A DNA stretch of 64,000 nt from Cricetomys ansorgei (GCA_026225945.1 JAMJFZ010001074.1:4053001-4117000); one strand, 5' to 3'; shown: positions 1 to 13,784, counted from the stretch's first letter. Translations and numbers: made by a program. Notes: generated by a model not told the origin, from the sequence alone.

Positions 1-1954
1 CCACATAATTAATAGGGTTTGTTGTCCCAACACCCTTGGAGGAAATATTCATGGGAAAGAATTCTGGAGAAGACATTACATGTTTTTATTTCCTTTTTAA
101 GTTATTTTCATTCACTGGCAAGATGGAGAAAGCTGAAGCTATTTCCACTTCTCCAATTGAGAAAGAAATATTTCTCCAATGTAGCTTTGTGTGAATATAG
201 AAATGTAGACAGTGTTTACCTTCACCATTTCGTTAAGGGAATGAATGGATATTTCTCAAAAAATTGTTTCCAGTGTTGAACTTACATTCAATAGTGTTAT
301 TCATGTTCTTATAAGTTACTTTGCTTTTTGCTCCATGAGAGGAAAAAATCCACTAACCCACAAGACTTTCAGAAATAAAGTAGATAACAGGAAGCATTTT
401 CTGAAACATAACTGTAGAAGCATGTCACATACAATTAAACATTTCGCACTTTCTCAGTAATCCTCTTCTACGGAGTTTTAAGTGCTATATATAGAACTTG
501 TTTCTTAAAGGTGTATCTTAAGGTAGAAGCAACACAAGCTTGTAATGTTTGTGACAGTTAGACCATATTGATTCAAGCTCTGTGCCCTTTTACCCACCTG
601 CCCTCCTTTTCTATTCTGCTACTTTTTCTAGAAAGATTCAGTTCTATTACCAAAGGAAAAAAAATTAGTATTGCCAAGAAATAAATATTTGCAATCTACA
701 CTTAATAGTGTAATACACCCAACAATAATGTTTTGGGTGACTTTGATTGCTAAAACTTGAATTCAACATACTTGAAATGGATAGGTGGTTCCTATTTGCC
801 TAGGACTCTGCATGCAAGTTATAAATGATCCTAAAGACTTACAAAGTTCTCACCTCTATCAAAACTTCTTCAGCTCAAACGACACTAAAATTTTACTCAA
901 GTGAAATGCTTTATGTCAACCCACCAGTAAAAGATGTGCAGTGCCCGAGTAAAGTGAGCTGCCAGCAATGGCTGGTGAGTTATGACTTCTCTCATCAGAT
1001 CCATAAGATTATTTCATCTGGGAGAAGGCAAAGAAGCAGATATACTTTATTTCTTACAAATGCTTGATTTTTCCTCAGGGAACATTCAAATTCATTGTCT
1101 ATGTGGGGAGAGGGGATGGGGAAGATGAGAAAGCCTATAACTTCAGAAAAAAATCATAGTGATTTGACAGGGAACCATCAGTGATTAAAAGCAACCAGTA
1201 TTGACTCTCTCGCCACTTATAAATCATCACTATCTGCATACATACGATGGCACACTCAGTGTGTCTATTCTGATATCTCATCTATCTATAACTGCAAAAA
1301 ACTCATACCTGTTTGAGAACAAGAATAATGCTTTTCAACGTTTCCTTCCTAAAAGCTGGAGACATGGATAAGTCGGAAAATAAACATAGTTTTCAACTTC
1401 CATTGCAAATGATTGTCTGAAAGCCTATATGCTGTCACTGTTTTCTGAATGCTATCTTTGCAGAAGAAGGGAAACATGCATACGGTAAGGCAATAATTGG
1501 ATAATTTCTACATGTGTGTGCTGGGAATTTTCTGTAATACTCAGTAAATGCCAAGAACAGTGAGAAAAAACAATTGCCTCCAATTTCTTATCTTTGATCT
1601 TCTGATGTTCTATGATATGGAAATCATCTGCCTCTATTATATAATGATAGATAGAAAATGTTTTTCCTTCAAGGTTCTACAACCTATGACACCATAGTGC
1701 CACACTATAATTTGTGTGATTTTCTCAGGAGTTAACATATTGTTATACCACCTATTTGCATACTGTTTTTCTCTATTGCTACTTTGAAGTTTTCTTGTTA
1801 GTTCAAGATCAAATGTTTATTATTGAAATCACTTTCCATTTTCATTTCATTTCTACAAAACATCTGATATTTTTGAAATAATTGCTACTTGGCATGATTA
1901 CTAAAATAATGTTAAATTTAATCTTATATCAATAAGTGAAATGAACAACATTAA
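1..1954. other. Intronic stretch without recognised element
   Basis: AT-rich, apparently single-copy or too diverged to name. Open frames are short and begin at non-ATG codons. I see no RNA gene or promoter. Confidence 0.5.
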
Positions 1955-3360
1955 AAATAATGTTTTAGAAAGCTGTTGAATACCACCAAGGGATGAGGGC
2001 CACAATTTCATCTTTAGAGATATTTTGTCCTGGTGGTCACTGTTATAGTTTGCAGGTTTCATAGCTGGGTAGGCTATTGGCTGCTTATCTCCCTTGTCAG
2101 CTAGTATAGCCACTCCCAGGACTGTGAACATTAGTCCATAGGGAGGCAGCTTTCATGTCAGATGATGCTCAGATTCTCTCAGTCCTGTGTCTGAATCACA
2201 TGGTGTCTTCCTTCAGCAGTAGAAAGTTACCTTCATCCTCTGAGAGGCAGCCAAGAGGAAGAGCAATAGCCCTTATTGCTTTAGAAGTCTCTTGGATGCC
2301 CTTGCCCAACAATTCAAGGGGGGTTTCTCGAGCCTAGTACTGTATTTTAAATTTTATATCTTTTATGACTCCTATGGGGAACATTGTCAGACCAAGTGGG
2401 GTAATTTCATTCAACTATGTATACACCTACACTTATATGTTTTATGTGTCATTTTAAGTCAGAAAAAAATAGGTTTCTTTATCAGTTTCTCAAACATCCT
2501 TAGTGCTGGTCCACTCCTCTCTCCATTTCCTTATGTATTGACCTTCCTCCCCTCTCCCCACAGGAATGAACCATGCCTGGATCAGACACCTAGCCAACTA
2601 CTTAGGGTTAGTGAGGTCATCAGTCTTAGAAAAGAACCATACTAAATCATCATAATTCCTAAATGCATTCCAAATACCCTTATACTCACAGATAAGGTTA
2701 GCTCTCTTTCTCCCTCAAAGAAGCTTCACTTTACAACAGACAGAGACAATTAAGGAAAGCCACAATTGGCAAAAAGGCAGAGAAAAACTGATCATGGAGT
2801 GTTTACTCCATGATATACCAGGTGATACACTCCATAATATCCCAGGTGATACACCAACAGTACAACCCATGCACCTAATGCTCAAGGAGCGTCATGTAAA
2901 GAGGGCAGAGGGATTGTAAAAGCCAGATGACCAGAACATTTGCTGTTGGATTGTGTCTTTTAGAATGACAGGGAAACTTCACTCTTGATACATCAACAAC
3001 ACAGCTGCCTAAGGAAGACCTGATGAGGACACCACCAAGAGGTATGATAACATGGACAAAGAACTACCAGAAAACTGAGAGATGCTGAGAAGGATTAGTT
3101 ATTCCCAGTGATGAGCCTTCTAATTGGTTGTTCAACACTAAGTGGTCAGTCCTGACATAAAATACATGAAAGCAGTACTAAACAGACTCAACAGGTTGAG
3201 TTTATATGTATATGCACGAACATCAGATAGATATAGATGATATAGATATAGATATAAAGAGGTCATGAATTGAGAAGGCATATTTGAGGGTGGCATTAAA
3301 AGGAAGGAAAGGAGAAAAATGTGTAGTTGTATTTTAACTAAAAATACTTTTAATCATGTT
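1955..3360 (+). mobile_element. L1 (Lx-type) 3' UTR end
   Basis: The segment follows the order of the long 3' UTR of older murine L1 (Lx) elements: the block ending at CAATTCAAGGGGGGTTTCTC (about 2310), ACACCTACACTTATATGTTT near 2425, GCCTGGATCAGACACCTAGC near 2575, AGGGTTAGTGAGGTCATCAG near 2605, CCTTCTAATTGGTTGTTCAA near 3116 and CAGACTCAACAGGTTGAG near 3183. It then passes into a GATATA-rich stretch and an A-rich end. No ORF2 sequence precedes it, so it is a 5'-truncated insertion. The family assignment is from remembered consensus. Confidence 0.75.
2791..2852. repeat. 10-bp hairpin merging into a 24-bp tandem duplication
   Basis: ATCATGGAGT (2791-2800) and ACTCCATGAT (2805-2814) form a perfect 10-bp stem with loop GTTT. 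The right arm is also the start of two tandem 24-base units (2805-2828 and 2829-2852), ACTCCATGATATACCAGGTG and ACTCCATAATATCCCAGGTG each followed by ATAC. It lies inside the L1 3' UTR. Confidence 0.9.
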
Positions 3361-4489
3361 TTTTCATGCATGTATAACTTTTATTCATAACTTTGTTGAA
3401 TAAGAAGAGAAGTCCATTGGACAACAGAACAAACAATATTATAAATATAAATACATAAAAAATATTTAATAATTTTAAGATAGAATACTCAGATTTGTAG
3501 AAGAAACCTCATTTTATCTGCCACCAAGCTATAATCTTACTTGTTTTCAGGCATCTTGTTTAAATGTCAAGATACCGAGATAAATAACTAGAACAAAACA
3601 CATTGAAAATGAGTACATAATTTCCAGAGAAATATATTTTATAGACTGAGCTTCAGCACTAGCCAATAATTCAATCTCAAGTAATGAAAATATGTGCCAC
3701 GTAAGGGAAGTTGAGAAATTAGCAGCCTTACAACCTTACGAGTTTCTCCTGAAATAACTAGGTGCTTTTATTTTCTAATGAATAAAGAAAAGGGGTGAGC
3801 TCAAAAGCTGGTCCGGAACAGTTGGGATTCAGAAATGCAGAAGCATGCATCCTGCTTCTGCTCAGACAGCAATAGACAGGCAGGAGCAAGATGGACAGGA
3901 GCAGTCAGGCTGCAGTGCACATCACACTGAGCTGCCAAAAAGACTTTCTGAGAAGTCTGACTTTTCACATTGCTTAAATATGCAAATAATTCAAGCGGTA
4001 AAGGCTCAGTCAGGCTCTTCTTAATATTTAAACTAGGAAAATCTACACTACTACCGTGTGTATATTTTCTTCTCCAAGTCAGCAGATCATTTTCCAAATT
4101 TCAGAAACAAAATTAGTTCACGTAATTGTTACACTAAAATTAGTATAATTAGTGATCTCAATGTATGCTTGGTATACTTTAAGCAGGTTAAATGTGTGCA
4201 TTCAATATATAATTAGTCATGTTTATTACTAGAGGGAAAACTGAAAAAATAGCATTCTTATTCATAATATATTTCATCCTTGCCAGATACCTTTCTTTAT
4301 CTGCTTTCAATGAGCAAAGTCAAGAAAAACACTGTGTAGATGAGAATGCAAATTTATAAAAAGTTAGTCAACATTTATTATAGAGAGATACATTTTTAAC
4401 AAAAATCTCTAGTTGTTTCTGCTTTATTTTTAATCTAGCCGTTGATTTATAGCATTTACATTAATAATAATTAATAATAATTAATAATA

Positions 4490-4515
4490 ATACGCCAACA
4501 ATCCTGTTGGCGTAT
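4490..4515. repeat. Perfect 11-bp hairpin with 4-base loop
   Basis: ATACGCCAACA (4490-4500), loop ATCC (4501-4504), TGTTGGCGTAT (4505-4515). Each arm carries a CpG, rare in this AT-rich area, and the hairpin abuts an AATAAT-type repeat (4461-4490). Confidence 0.9.
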
Positions 4516-5918
4516 GCACACTGTCATACTCATGTTCACATACATCCGTGAAAATAGCACACCATTTTGCCTGAAGAAATGAACTACACATGATTCAAGG
4601 CTGCTAGGCTAGAATTTTATGAAGCACAGGAAAAATAGGCCAGAGAAGTATAAGTGTTTCAACCCTTATTATGACTGCTTGTCTACTCTTTATTTACTTT
4701 TATTTTCTTTCTGATAGTTATCTTCAAACAAGGTTTACAGACTACAGCTAAGTAAAAGTTACCATATCAATTTTTTATTTAACCGTAAGATCGATTTGTG
4801 TATAAGCCCTATGAGTTTAATTTTATGCCTTCAACATATATTTATAACTTGAACAGAGTTCAATCTTCAATCAATATTTGGTTATTAAATAAGTGAATTT
4901 GCGTAAGACATATGATATAAGGAATTATATATCCTACTAGAAAATTCACTGAAGTGCTCTTGCTTCAGTCTGTGGAAGGGTACGGCCTCCTGACAGGATA
5001 TGACATCTTGTAGCAGATACATTCTAAGGTAGTAAAGAGAACAGAATACAGCAGCAGTTGGTTACTTAACTCAGGTGAAAGATATTTTGGAACTTTCGAT
5101 ACAAAGTTCTGATGATAGATTTTTAGATTTCAAAGCAAAATTTCACAAGCTCTAGTAGCTACCTTCAGTACTAGAGTCGAAAGTACCCTCTACCTCCCAT
5201 GCACGAAGATCATCAAGATGATTACTAGTAGATCTCTGCAAGGCCCTTGAAAAAGAGGGGTCCAGAGATGGTCACACTGAATTAGCATAACGGGAAAACG
5301 TGAATGCATGTAAGCATACATAAAAATATTGTTTTGCAAAAGATTCTAACTAACCACAAACGACCATTTGATTCATATGACTTTTTAGTGCAGGAAAATG
5401 TTATGCTGATTTTGGGTGAGAAGAGATTCATTTTATTTTTCTGTCTCTATTCTACAAATCACAGGACATAAAATCATTTAGATATAAGTGAAATACTTGT
5501 ATGAGACATAGTACTCATTGATTTTCACTAAAATCCTAACTTTGTAAATTTCTCATTTATACTAAAACTGAAAGGAGACCTTTCAATGTCCTGATTAGGT
5601 GGTTCTTTGTCACATGGTCTTCAACACCTTGTGAGATTAGAAGATGCTGAGATGGAGAGACCCCTTTCAGCCTATGACTTCAAGTAAAAAAAAGCCAATT
5701 TGTAACCAGAAGATTTGGTGCCTCTATCAGCACAATGCTGGGCACCACTCACAGCGATAGTGGAACTGGAACGTGGTTCTGCACTACTTTCTAGACTGAT
5801 ATAAAAACAATGAAGGTAGGCACTTCATTCCTGCCTTTTGGTTTTCTGGTACAACAGGTCAGTTAACAGGAGAAGCTCAAGAGTTGAACAATTTTCTTCT
5901 CTTAGCTGTATAATGTAG

Positions 5919-5920
<2 letters not shown>

Positions 5921-5963
<43 letters not shown>
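5921..5963. repeat. (CA)n microsatellite
   Basis: About 21 uninterrupted CA units. On the minus strand this encodes a run of alternating Cys-Val in a spurious open frame. Confidence 0.97.
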
Positions 5964-5965
<2 letters not shown>

Positions 5966-7529
5966 CATTCATGTGAAATAAGTCAGTGCTAAATGCCAGC
6001 CCAGCCCTTATCTTTAATTCTTGAAATGACTTTACAAGGATGCATTGTATTTGGGACATATTACTGGCAGAATCTATTAAACTGGACATTTTCAGATATA
6101 TCCATATTACAAATAGCAACTCATTTATAGTATATGTACCTTGTATCCTGTGCAAAATTACTTCACAGCATGAACAATAATACTGACCAGCACCCAGTCA
6201 CTGAGCTGCCAGACCATCATAACTGCTGACCCACAGTTCAGCTCAGTCCTTAAAATGTAGTTGTTAAATGCAGTGACATTTATGAGCAACATGAACCAAT
6301 TTTTAAAAATGAATTATCTTGGCTATTGATTATTAAATTAGAAAAGCTAAACCTATGACCTAAAGTCTCCTGGGTGTGAGAAAATAGAGCAAAGTGAAAG
6401 GGGGAAACACTGTTAGCAAAGATAAAAATGGCAAGTGTGGGCAAATACCACAAGTCTTTGCTATTTCCTACTACATAAAGCCCCTTGTCTAATCATCCTG
6501 CCACTTTGTTAATGAATATACAACGGTAACCATATTTCATCTCATGTTGTGGAAGGAATCCATTCTTCCCTGTCAGTTCTAAGCGGTTTGCACTGATAGC
6601 ATAGTTCACTCAACCCACCACAGAAGGTTCTCCTCACTGCTCTCGGGTCACACGGTAATAACCTCTATCATTGCCATCAGCAAGGTTACTGTGAATCTCA
6701 AGGCTTCTGTCCATGAGATTTTTTAACTCTTCATTTGGTGGAACTGCCATATATCCAAAGCGTTTAGCCTTCGTCTTTTCATCCCTCCTGCCTCTCTTGA
6801 TTTAAATGTTTTTCAATTGTACATTTTCCTTCTCCCTTTCCTTGGTAAGGAAATGGCTTCCTTCTCCAGCCATTCTGTTCATTTAAATCATCCCTGTTCC
6901 CAGTCCTCTCTTTCTAACTGCCCTAGAATACCTATTCTTTTTGTTCTCCTATTCCATCCTTTCTTTTTACCTCGTGGGTTATTTCGTCTTTTATGCTGAA
7001 AGGCAAGTGAAATCCTAAGTAATGAGAGTGCTCAATTGTGTCATTTGTTTGAATCATTTGTGAAATAAATCTTTGAGTCATGCCCTAAGTAGAGTCTGAG
7101 GCTATAATGACAGCCATGGCTAGATTTTCTAATTCATTGTATGCGCAGCCAAATGGAAACTGTGGCTAGTGAGGGAGGTAATCACAATGCACAAGGCACT
7201 CATTATTTCAAACAAAGCGAAAGTGGGTAATTTGGACAAGATGGAAAAAATGTGCTGCTATAACAAAACCAGCACCAGCTAATTTATGAAGAATGTATGT
7301 TTATTCCTCATACTTCTGAATAGTAGGAAATATTCGATGAGTAGTGAGGATTTATGTTCTTATCTAAGAATCTCCTCTTAGTATATCCTCATATAAGGAA
7401 GTACAAAAGGAGGACTAGGTCCCCTGCATCTTTGCTGTAAGATTATTAACACCATAGAAAGCACTGTGCCCTAATACTTACTATTCTACTTTTTAGTCTC
7501 TTTTATGTTATTTATGCCAATGTATTTAG

Positions 7530-7612
7530 GTGGTGCTGGTGACTGAACCCTGGACCTCCTGAACTTTAAGAGAAATGTTCAAACACTGAGCTACATCCCT
7601 ATCCCCAGCCCT
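7530..7612 (-). mobile_element. ID-type SINE, minus strand
   Basis: The plus strand reads GGTGACTGAACCCTGGACCT, then AACACTGAGCTACATCCCTA and CCCCAGCCC: the reverse complement of the ID/BC1-type tRNA-Ala-derived head, which carries the pol III A and B boxes. It is diverged. Confidence 0.65.
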
Positions 7613-8400
7613 AACCCTAAAATTCTCATCTTTAACCACTACCAAACTATCATAAACAGCAGCAAAAAATATTCAGAGACGCAATGAGATCACCGAGGAG
7701 GGATACCAATCAAGGAATCGGGAAGAGCCGTTGGGAAATTAGGGTAAGGCTTTTGAATAGTGGTAATTGCTTCTCAAACACAAATGGATAAGGAGAAGAT
7801 ATACCTTCAGGCAGTTGATCAAAGGATAGAGCATGAGACTTAGGAGAAGAATGAGGGTTTGACTATGAGAAGCTTCACATGGTGTACTCATGTCTGAGAT
7901 TTTTCTGTGTGAATCATGGATTTACAACCAAAGTACTCAGATGAGAAGATATCTGCTGTACAGAGGGGCCCATTAGGACTGTGTGGTGAAAGGATCTGGG
8001 AGGGCTGGAGTTGGATTTCAATAACACAGGGAAAATAATGAGCATCCAGATGAAAGGAGAGACACATCACAGAAATTCTACAGAAAAAAAAAAACCACAA
8101 CAACAAGCGATTACATAAGAGAGGGTACTGTTAGCACTTGATCGTTACAACTGGAGAGGGTAAAGAGGGCAGACCACAGAGAAGCAATCAAATTTGATCC
8201 ACAGGATGAACCACATCATCTTTAACTCAGAGATATTTAATCTACAAATTATCTGAGAAAAGGTTAAACACCACTACAAAAATAATTATCCTCTATAGCT
8301 TATTTTTTTCAATAATGAAAACAGTTTCAAAATTAGATGCTATGCTATATTATATATCCTCATTCTCATTGAAATGAGATAATATTTTTAAAAGATAATT

Positions 8401-8563
8401 CTTTTTGTTTTGTTTTGTTGTTTTTTTTCAAGACAGGGTTTGTCTCTCCTATCTCTGTATGTTCTGGAACTTACTCTGTAGACCAGGCTGGCCTTGAACT
8501 CACAGAGATCCACCTGCCTCTGCCTCCCGAGTGCTGGGATTAAAGGTGCGTACCACCATCTCA
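8401..8563 (-). mobile_element. B1 SINE, minus strand
   Basis: Starts with a T-rich stretch (the reversed A tail), then AAGACAGGGTTTGTCTCTCC, AGACCAGGCTGGCCTTGAAC and GTGCTGGGATTAAAGGTGCG: the reverse complement of a nearly full-length B1 (7SL-derived). Confidence 0.93.
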
Positions 8564-9968
8564 CAACTTTGTGAAAGATTTTGAAAGATTCAAAGGTTTG
8601 ATTACTCAAAGTCATTTCTTTGGTGAATACAGATTCTAAATCCAGCTTGGTTTTTGCCTAGATGGTATGGGAATTTTAGCTATAGGGGGGTCATTTATTT
8701 GCAGATGTTGTTTATTATGAATTAGCAGCAGGTTAAGACAAAGCAGCAACAAATTTCAGCTATCATCCACTAATCAGACTCTTGATTACGTTTCAAGCCT
8801 GAATCTAAAACTTTGATGAGCTATTTTTTAATGATTCAGTAAGACATTCTGAATACCAAGATATATGCTTTCAGAACTACTTCTTACAAGGAATCAGGCA
8901 TGACCATTGTGAAACTGGAGAAAACAACTTTCTTCATGGGCGGGTCTCTAGAGTACACTCTCATAAATGTAAGGTGACCGATATATGTTAAAAAATAAAG
9001 TCTTTCTGACACCATTCGGCTTTTATTTTACACTACCTATAATTTTTTGTGTGTAAATAATTACATTCAGGTGATGTGAATCTTTTCTGTGACTCTTTTT
9101 GGTCATGGTAAATGACTTACCACCAAAAAGAGTGATTTCTTTCATAATGGTGCATAATGGTGTACTTAGTTTTAACTAAAGAATTATAATCTTTAATTCC
9201 AAAATGAATAAGAAAGCATAATTACGTGCACCACTCTTGAAAAACCATGAGGCTGTGCTCTCTGTACTATAATAAAATATGAGGTTATTAGTCATGCAAC
9301 TTAACCAAAAAATGTGCATTTTCATTTCTATTTGAAGCATGCTTTCATGCTTCCCTGAAGTTTCATAACTATTACTTAACACAGATCTGTATTTATGAAT
9401 GTATATCTGATAGTCAAATAGGTAGAACAGAAATATATTTAGAAAACAATCTGTAGACTTCCTCTCATTTAACATTTCCCCATTACTTTGCCAATCCTCT
9501 TCAGGCTAGAGTTCCCCATAACTAACCCAAGTTCTACAGATGCTCGAGAAGATGAGGACTGAGGAAACCATTCTCTAACAAGTCCACATTTTTGCTAAAT
9601 CAGGCTATAACTTTCTCTTTAACTCTCTCTGGCCAAAATAATGCAAGGAAATGTGCTGTGAACCACAATTTTAATGTGTCTATGTACTGTGGTTCATACT
9701 GTATACATCTGCCACTCCCTATGAATAGATATCATGGAATAAGAAAATCTAAGAAACCAATTGAATTTAATGTAACCTGACATCAAGTCCAAATAAGCTA
9801 AAGCTTTGCATTTCGGTTTTACACTCAGACACAAACACTCAAGCTGTGTGATTTCCGACTTATTTTTATTTCTCTTTATTTTAGGGAGCAGACCCTCAAA
9901 TTTCCTACACTTGAAAACTAAACTTGAAAATTATCTATCAACTCATTTGTGTATCACTTCGCTTTCCA

Positions 9969-10018
9969 ACACACACATACACACACACACATACAAACAC
10001 ACATATGCATATATGTAT
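9969..10018. repeat. Imperfect (CA)n microsatellite
   Basis: CA-rich array interrupted by TACA units and ending in ATATGCATATATG. Confidence 0.9.
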
Positions 10019-10490
10019 AAAATAAAGCATGTTCTTTGATCTTCTTGCCAAGGGTATGTACACATAGCCTAATCATAGAACTTAGGGTACCCCTCACAGT
10101 TAAAGCACGATAGAAATTTTCCAGTCCTTTTTATATCCAAATCACTCGAATAAAATGCTCATAACATATCCCTCCTATTATGGTAAACATCACTTTTGGT
10201 GTTTTCAGTAGCTAAATACAAAAACAACAAAATACTTGCCTATCTCAAATTTTTGTTTACTCTTTTGCCCTTGCTTCTCTGCCGTCCTCCGTCCCTCCAA
10301 AAGAGAAACTGAAATTGAGAGGACTACTGAGATATTACTTAAACTCAGTCGCCAAACATTTGTGCTTTGCACTTTTATTTTTGTTAATAATTTTCTTTGA
10401 ATTTAATACATTTATCTCATTTAATATAATTCAACATTTTAAAAGTATTTTTTCTTTATTAAAATGACATGCACTTTCAATACATTTAAA

Positions 10491-10492
<2 letters not shown>

Positions 10493-10531
<39 letters not shown>
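10493..10531. repeat. (TG)n microsatellite
   Basis: About 19 uninterrupted TG units. Confidence 0.97.
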
Positions 10532-10534
<3 letters not shown>

Positions 10535-11128
10535 AACCTCTATTTTTGACTATGTTCCTGAATTGCTCTAACAATGGGTCAGGTCAGTAAGTACTTTTGA
10601 CCTAAAGTAAAAACAGTTTCTTGGTATTCATGCTTAGTATTAGTGAAGTGCTTTTAAATCAAAAGGAGAAGTAAAATTGTTTTGTGATCTATTTTAGGAT
10701 GAGTCACAGGGACAGGAAGTAGACTACCTCCATTCACTACTTTTTAGAGAAAACATGAGAATTAACAAGTCATATAATAGCTGAACAGGATTTTTTAGCA
10801 TTGGAAATGTTAGAAAGCTAATAGAAAGCAAAATACAATAAATCCAGGCAAGTCTCATAGTACATAAGTAGCTATATTTTCTTTATTCTGATCTGTCTAC
10901 AGAAGTCAAAAATAAAGTGTTCCCTGTGGGCTTTGTGGTTTATTTCACTCACTTTTTTTCTCTCTTAAAACCAATGGTTGGATTAACAACAGAACCTCAC
11001 TAACAGGGTCTTCTCGTTTCTGGGAAGCTCTTGGGATTTGGACCTCAAAACTTCATATCTTACCTCCATTTCCTGCAAAGGTTCAGAGTCTCTTGGGTGG
11101 AGGTCTCACAGAAATCCTGACATGAGAC

Positions 11129-11157
11129 TACTGTAAATACATTCAGTATTTACAGTA
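11129..11157. repeat. Perfect 12-bp inverted repeat
   Basis: TACTGTAAATAC (11129-11140), loop ATTCA, GTATTTACAGTA (11146-11157). The arms contain GTAAATA/TATTTAC, a forkhead-like motif in both orientations. Confidence 0.9.
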
Positions 11158-11639
11158 AGCACCCAATACTTCTGAGAGACATTTTGATGACACAACAATT
11201 CTACTTTTTAAAAGAAAATGTGGTATGTCGAGTGGGTCAACTGTTGGGGAGGGAGAACTTTGTGAAAAGAGAACCTAGAACAGACCCCGAGTCCATAAAA
11301 TACCAACAATAGCATATACAACCAAATACCAACAAGGCATATCCTAGCTCATCTTATTTTAATATAGTTGACAAACCACAGGACTCCATTGTCAATTGGG
11401 CTCCAACAGTATAATAAATTCTAAGTATCACTGACTATTGGAGCTAAATAACGGATTCAAATCATTTATCTCACAACCCAGTGGTCATCACACAGGGGTC
11501 TGGAACACTTCAGCGTGGCCAGGATGACTGAAGAATTTAAGTTTCCATTTGATTGCAATTATTATTATTTTTAATCTGTGAATCCATTGAGCCACTGCAA
11601 AATTCTTCAGGTATATAAGAACAAATTATGTAAGCAATC

Positions 11640-11655
11640 TTTTTTTTTTTTTTTT
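11640..11655. repeat. T homopolymer
   Basis: A run of 16 T. No SINE body is recognisable beside it. Confidence 0.95.
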
Positions 11656-12239
11656 ACCAACAGTTGTTTTTAATTACGAAAGTTTAAAAGATTAAATACT
11701 CTAATGAAAAATTTTCATGTAAATTGAGATGTACTAATAATGCAAAACACATACTCACATCACAAATAATAAGAAAAATAAATAGTCTCAGGTATACCAT
11801 TAAAATTATATTCTCTTTGCACACATTTAAATAATTGTGACTTTGACATATTAGGTAACATGCATTATAATTTATCTGTTCAACTACTTTTTATATTTTA
11901 ATGTTGCTACTAAAAAACTCAATTTTTTTTCTCTTGGAGATTAAAAATATCTTATTAGAATATTTCTTTTCTATATTTTATTCAAAAATTATTATTAATT
12001 TAAAACAAATATAATTTTCATCAGCTCTAAGGAACACAACATTAATGGCTTACTATTTTTACTACATAAAAACATTTCAACTTTTCACACATTTATTAAA
12101 TATGAGATATTTTAACAGTATTAACTAGGATGTTCAAATTAAAAGTATCTAGGACCCACAATACAATGGCTAAAATAAATTAAAAGAAAATTTTAATCAA
12201 TTTATTAAGAATCTTAAAGGGGTCCAGCATAGTTTATAG

Positions 12240-12490
12240 GGATCCTTTTTCTTTCATTTTTTTAAAACTGTTTTCATACAATTTTATTAAATTCTTTTCA
12301 GACAATATATTGAGCCTGTTTTCCCCTTCCCCAAATTCCCCAGCTCCTCAGATTCTGTCAAACCTGGTTCACCTCTCATTTACCTATTATTATGTTCTTT
12401 CTCTTTTTGTCTCTCTTAGAAAAACACAAAAATAAAAATGAAAACAATCAAAAACCCAGTATTACAAAAAAAGATGTGAAAACAAAAGGA
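12240..12490. mobile_element. Possible diverged L1-like fragment
   Basis: A T-rich start, then TGTTTTCCCCTTCCCCAAAT, TTATGTTCTTTCTCTTTTTG and an A-rich end with AAAACACAAAAATAAAAATG. The layout resembles a rodent L1 3' UTR fragment, but the match is from memory and the orientation is unclear. Confidence 0.35.
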
Positions 12491-13784
12491 ACAAAAATTG
12501 GATAGAATCAGCTACATTTCTGTTAAATTAACAAACTTAGACGATGATAAATCATTTACTCTTTTAAATGCTGAGGTTCTTAAACACATTTTGTTGTTTT
12601 CAAAGTATAATATTTTCAGGCAATACAGTCTTAGACCTAACGAAACCAGCATCCCTTCTCTAACCACTCTTCTTGTGCTCATATGCATGTGCAGCCTGAT
12701 ACACTCATTTAAATTAGAACCCGTTCTCTCTTCACACAGATGCAACTCTACAGGCTATAGAGTATAAACTTAATTTACAACATCAACAATCCTGAATTGC
12801 ATTATTAGGCAATCAGTGTCTCCAATACCTTTTCTATAGAAAGACAGAACCCTACCTATTAGCAGTATTTGAAACATAAGAGGAAAAGGATGAAGAATTA
12901 TTCAAATATTATTCTCAAAATATCTGCTTCTTAGGTATTTTCTGTGGAGGAAATATACAACAATGATTCAAAGACACCCTAAGAGTCTCCTCATCTAAAA
13001 TTCCTTGAGGCCATAGTTTTAAGTAGATCAAAAGTGATCCAATCACTTTGTTGCCAATTTTCAAATTAAGAAAACCTATACAAAATATCTAAAATGTGAG
13101 CACTGAAAATCCTTCAGTGAGATGCACAAACGATTAGTCCTGTTATTATGAATTGTTCCCTAACTGGAAAAGTCAGAAGAATGCAGAAAGAGATGGTGTA
13201 TTTTAGTTTTATGGGTAGAAGGGCAAGTCAGAATTAAAAGACTTTTAATATCTTGTTAGTTTCCAAGAAAAAGGGATGTGAGAATCAGCACCTTGGCAAA
13301 CATTGGTTTTTTAATTCAAAACTTTAATATGCAAGCACAAAGAAGGTGTATGAGATAAATTTCAAGATGGTAAAAGATAGATTGAAAACTACCCAAACAG
13401 ACAAATACTGAATAAAATAAAATATATTATCCCTCAGGAGAAGCCTAAGCAGCCACAGAAAGGTTTAAGACTACTTCAGAGGGCAGTAGAGAAAAGTGTT
13501 TGCTGGAACTACAATGATGATTTTCTTTAAAAATTAGTCCTTTCTGGAATTTCATTGCTCTTTAAAGTGTACCCATTCCCTTCTACTATTTTGCCTTAAA
13601 TGTCTTTTGCAGGTCCAACCAAGCTGTTATTTTGAAAGACCAAATAAATATTGTAGACTTGAAGGTCACAGTGCTTCCGCTGTTAAAACTTGTTTCTGCT
13701 GATGTACTGCAAAAACAGCCAGTGATAAAACATTAACGAATGGACTTGGCTGTGTTCCAATCAAACTTTATTTACAGAAGCAGG

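Larger units (their letters stand above)
3361..7520. other. Intronic stretch, no gene seen
   Basis: AT-rich intron sequence. Apart from a hairpin at 4490 and a CA microsatellite at 5921 I recognise no element. Confidence 0.5.
8570..13780. other. Intronic stretch with microsatellites only
   Basis: AT-rich intron. It holds CA/TG microsatellites (9969, 10493), a T run (11640), a 12-bp inverted repeat (11129) and a possible diverged L1-like patch (12240-12490). No gene is evident. Confidence 0.5.

Noticed and set aside
3808..3830. Y-RNA-like GCTGGTCCGGAAC segment
   Set aside because: Only a short match to the Y RNA 5' end; the complementary 3' stem and pol III terminator are missing.
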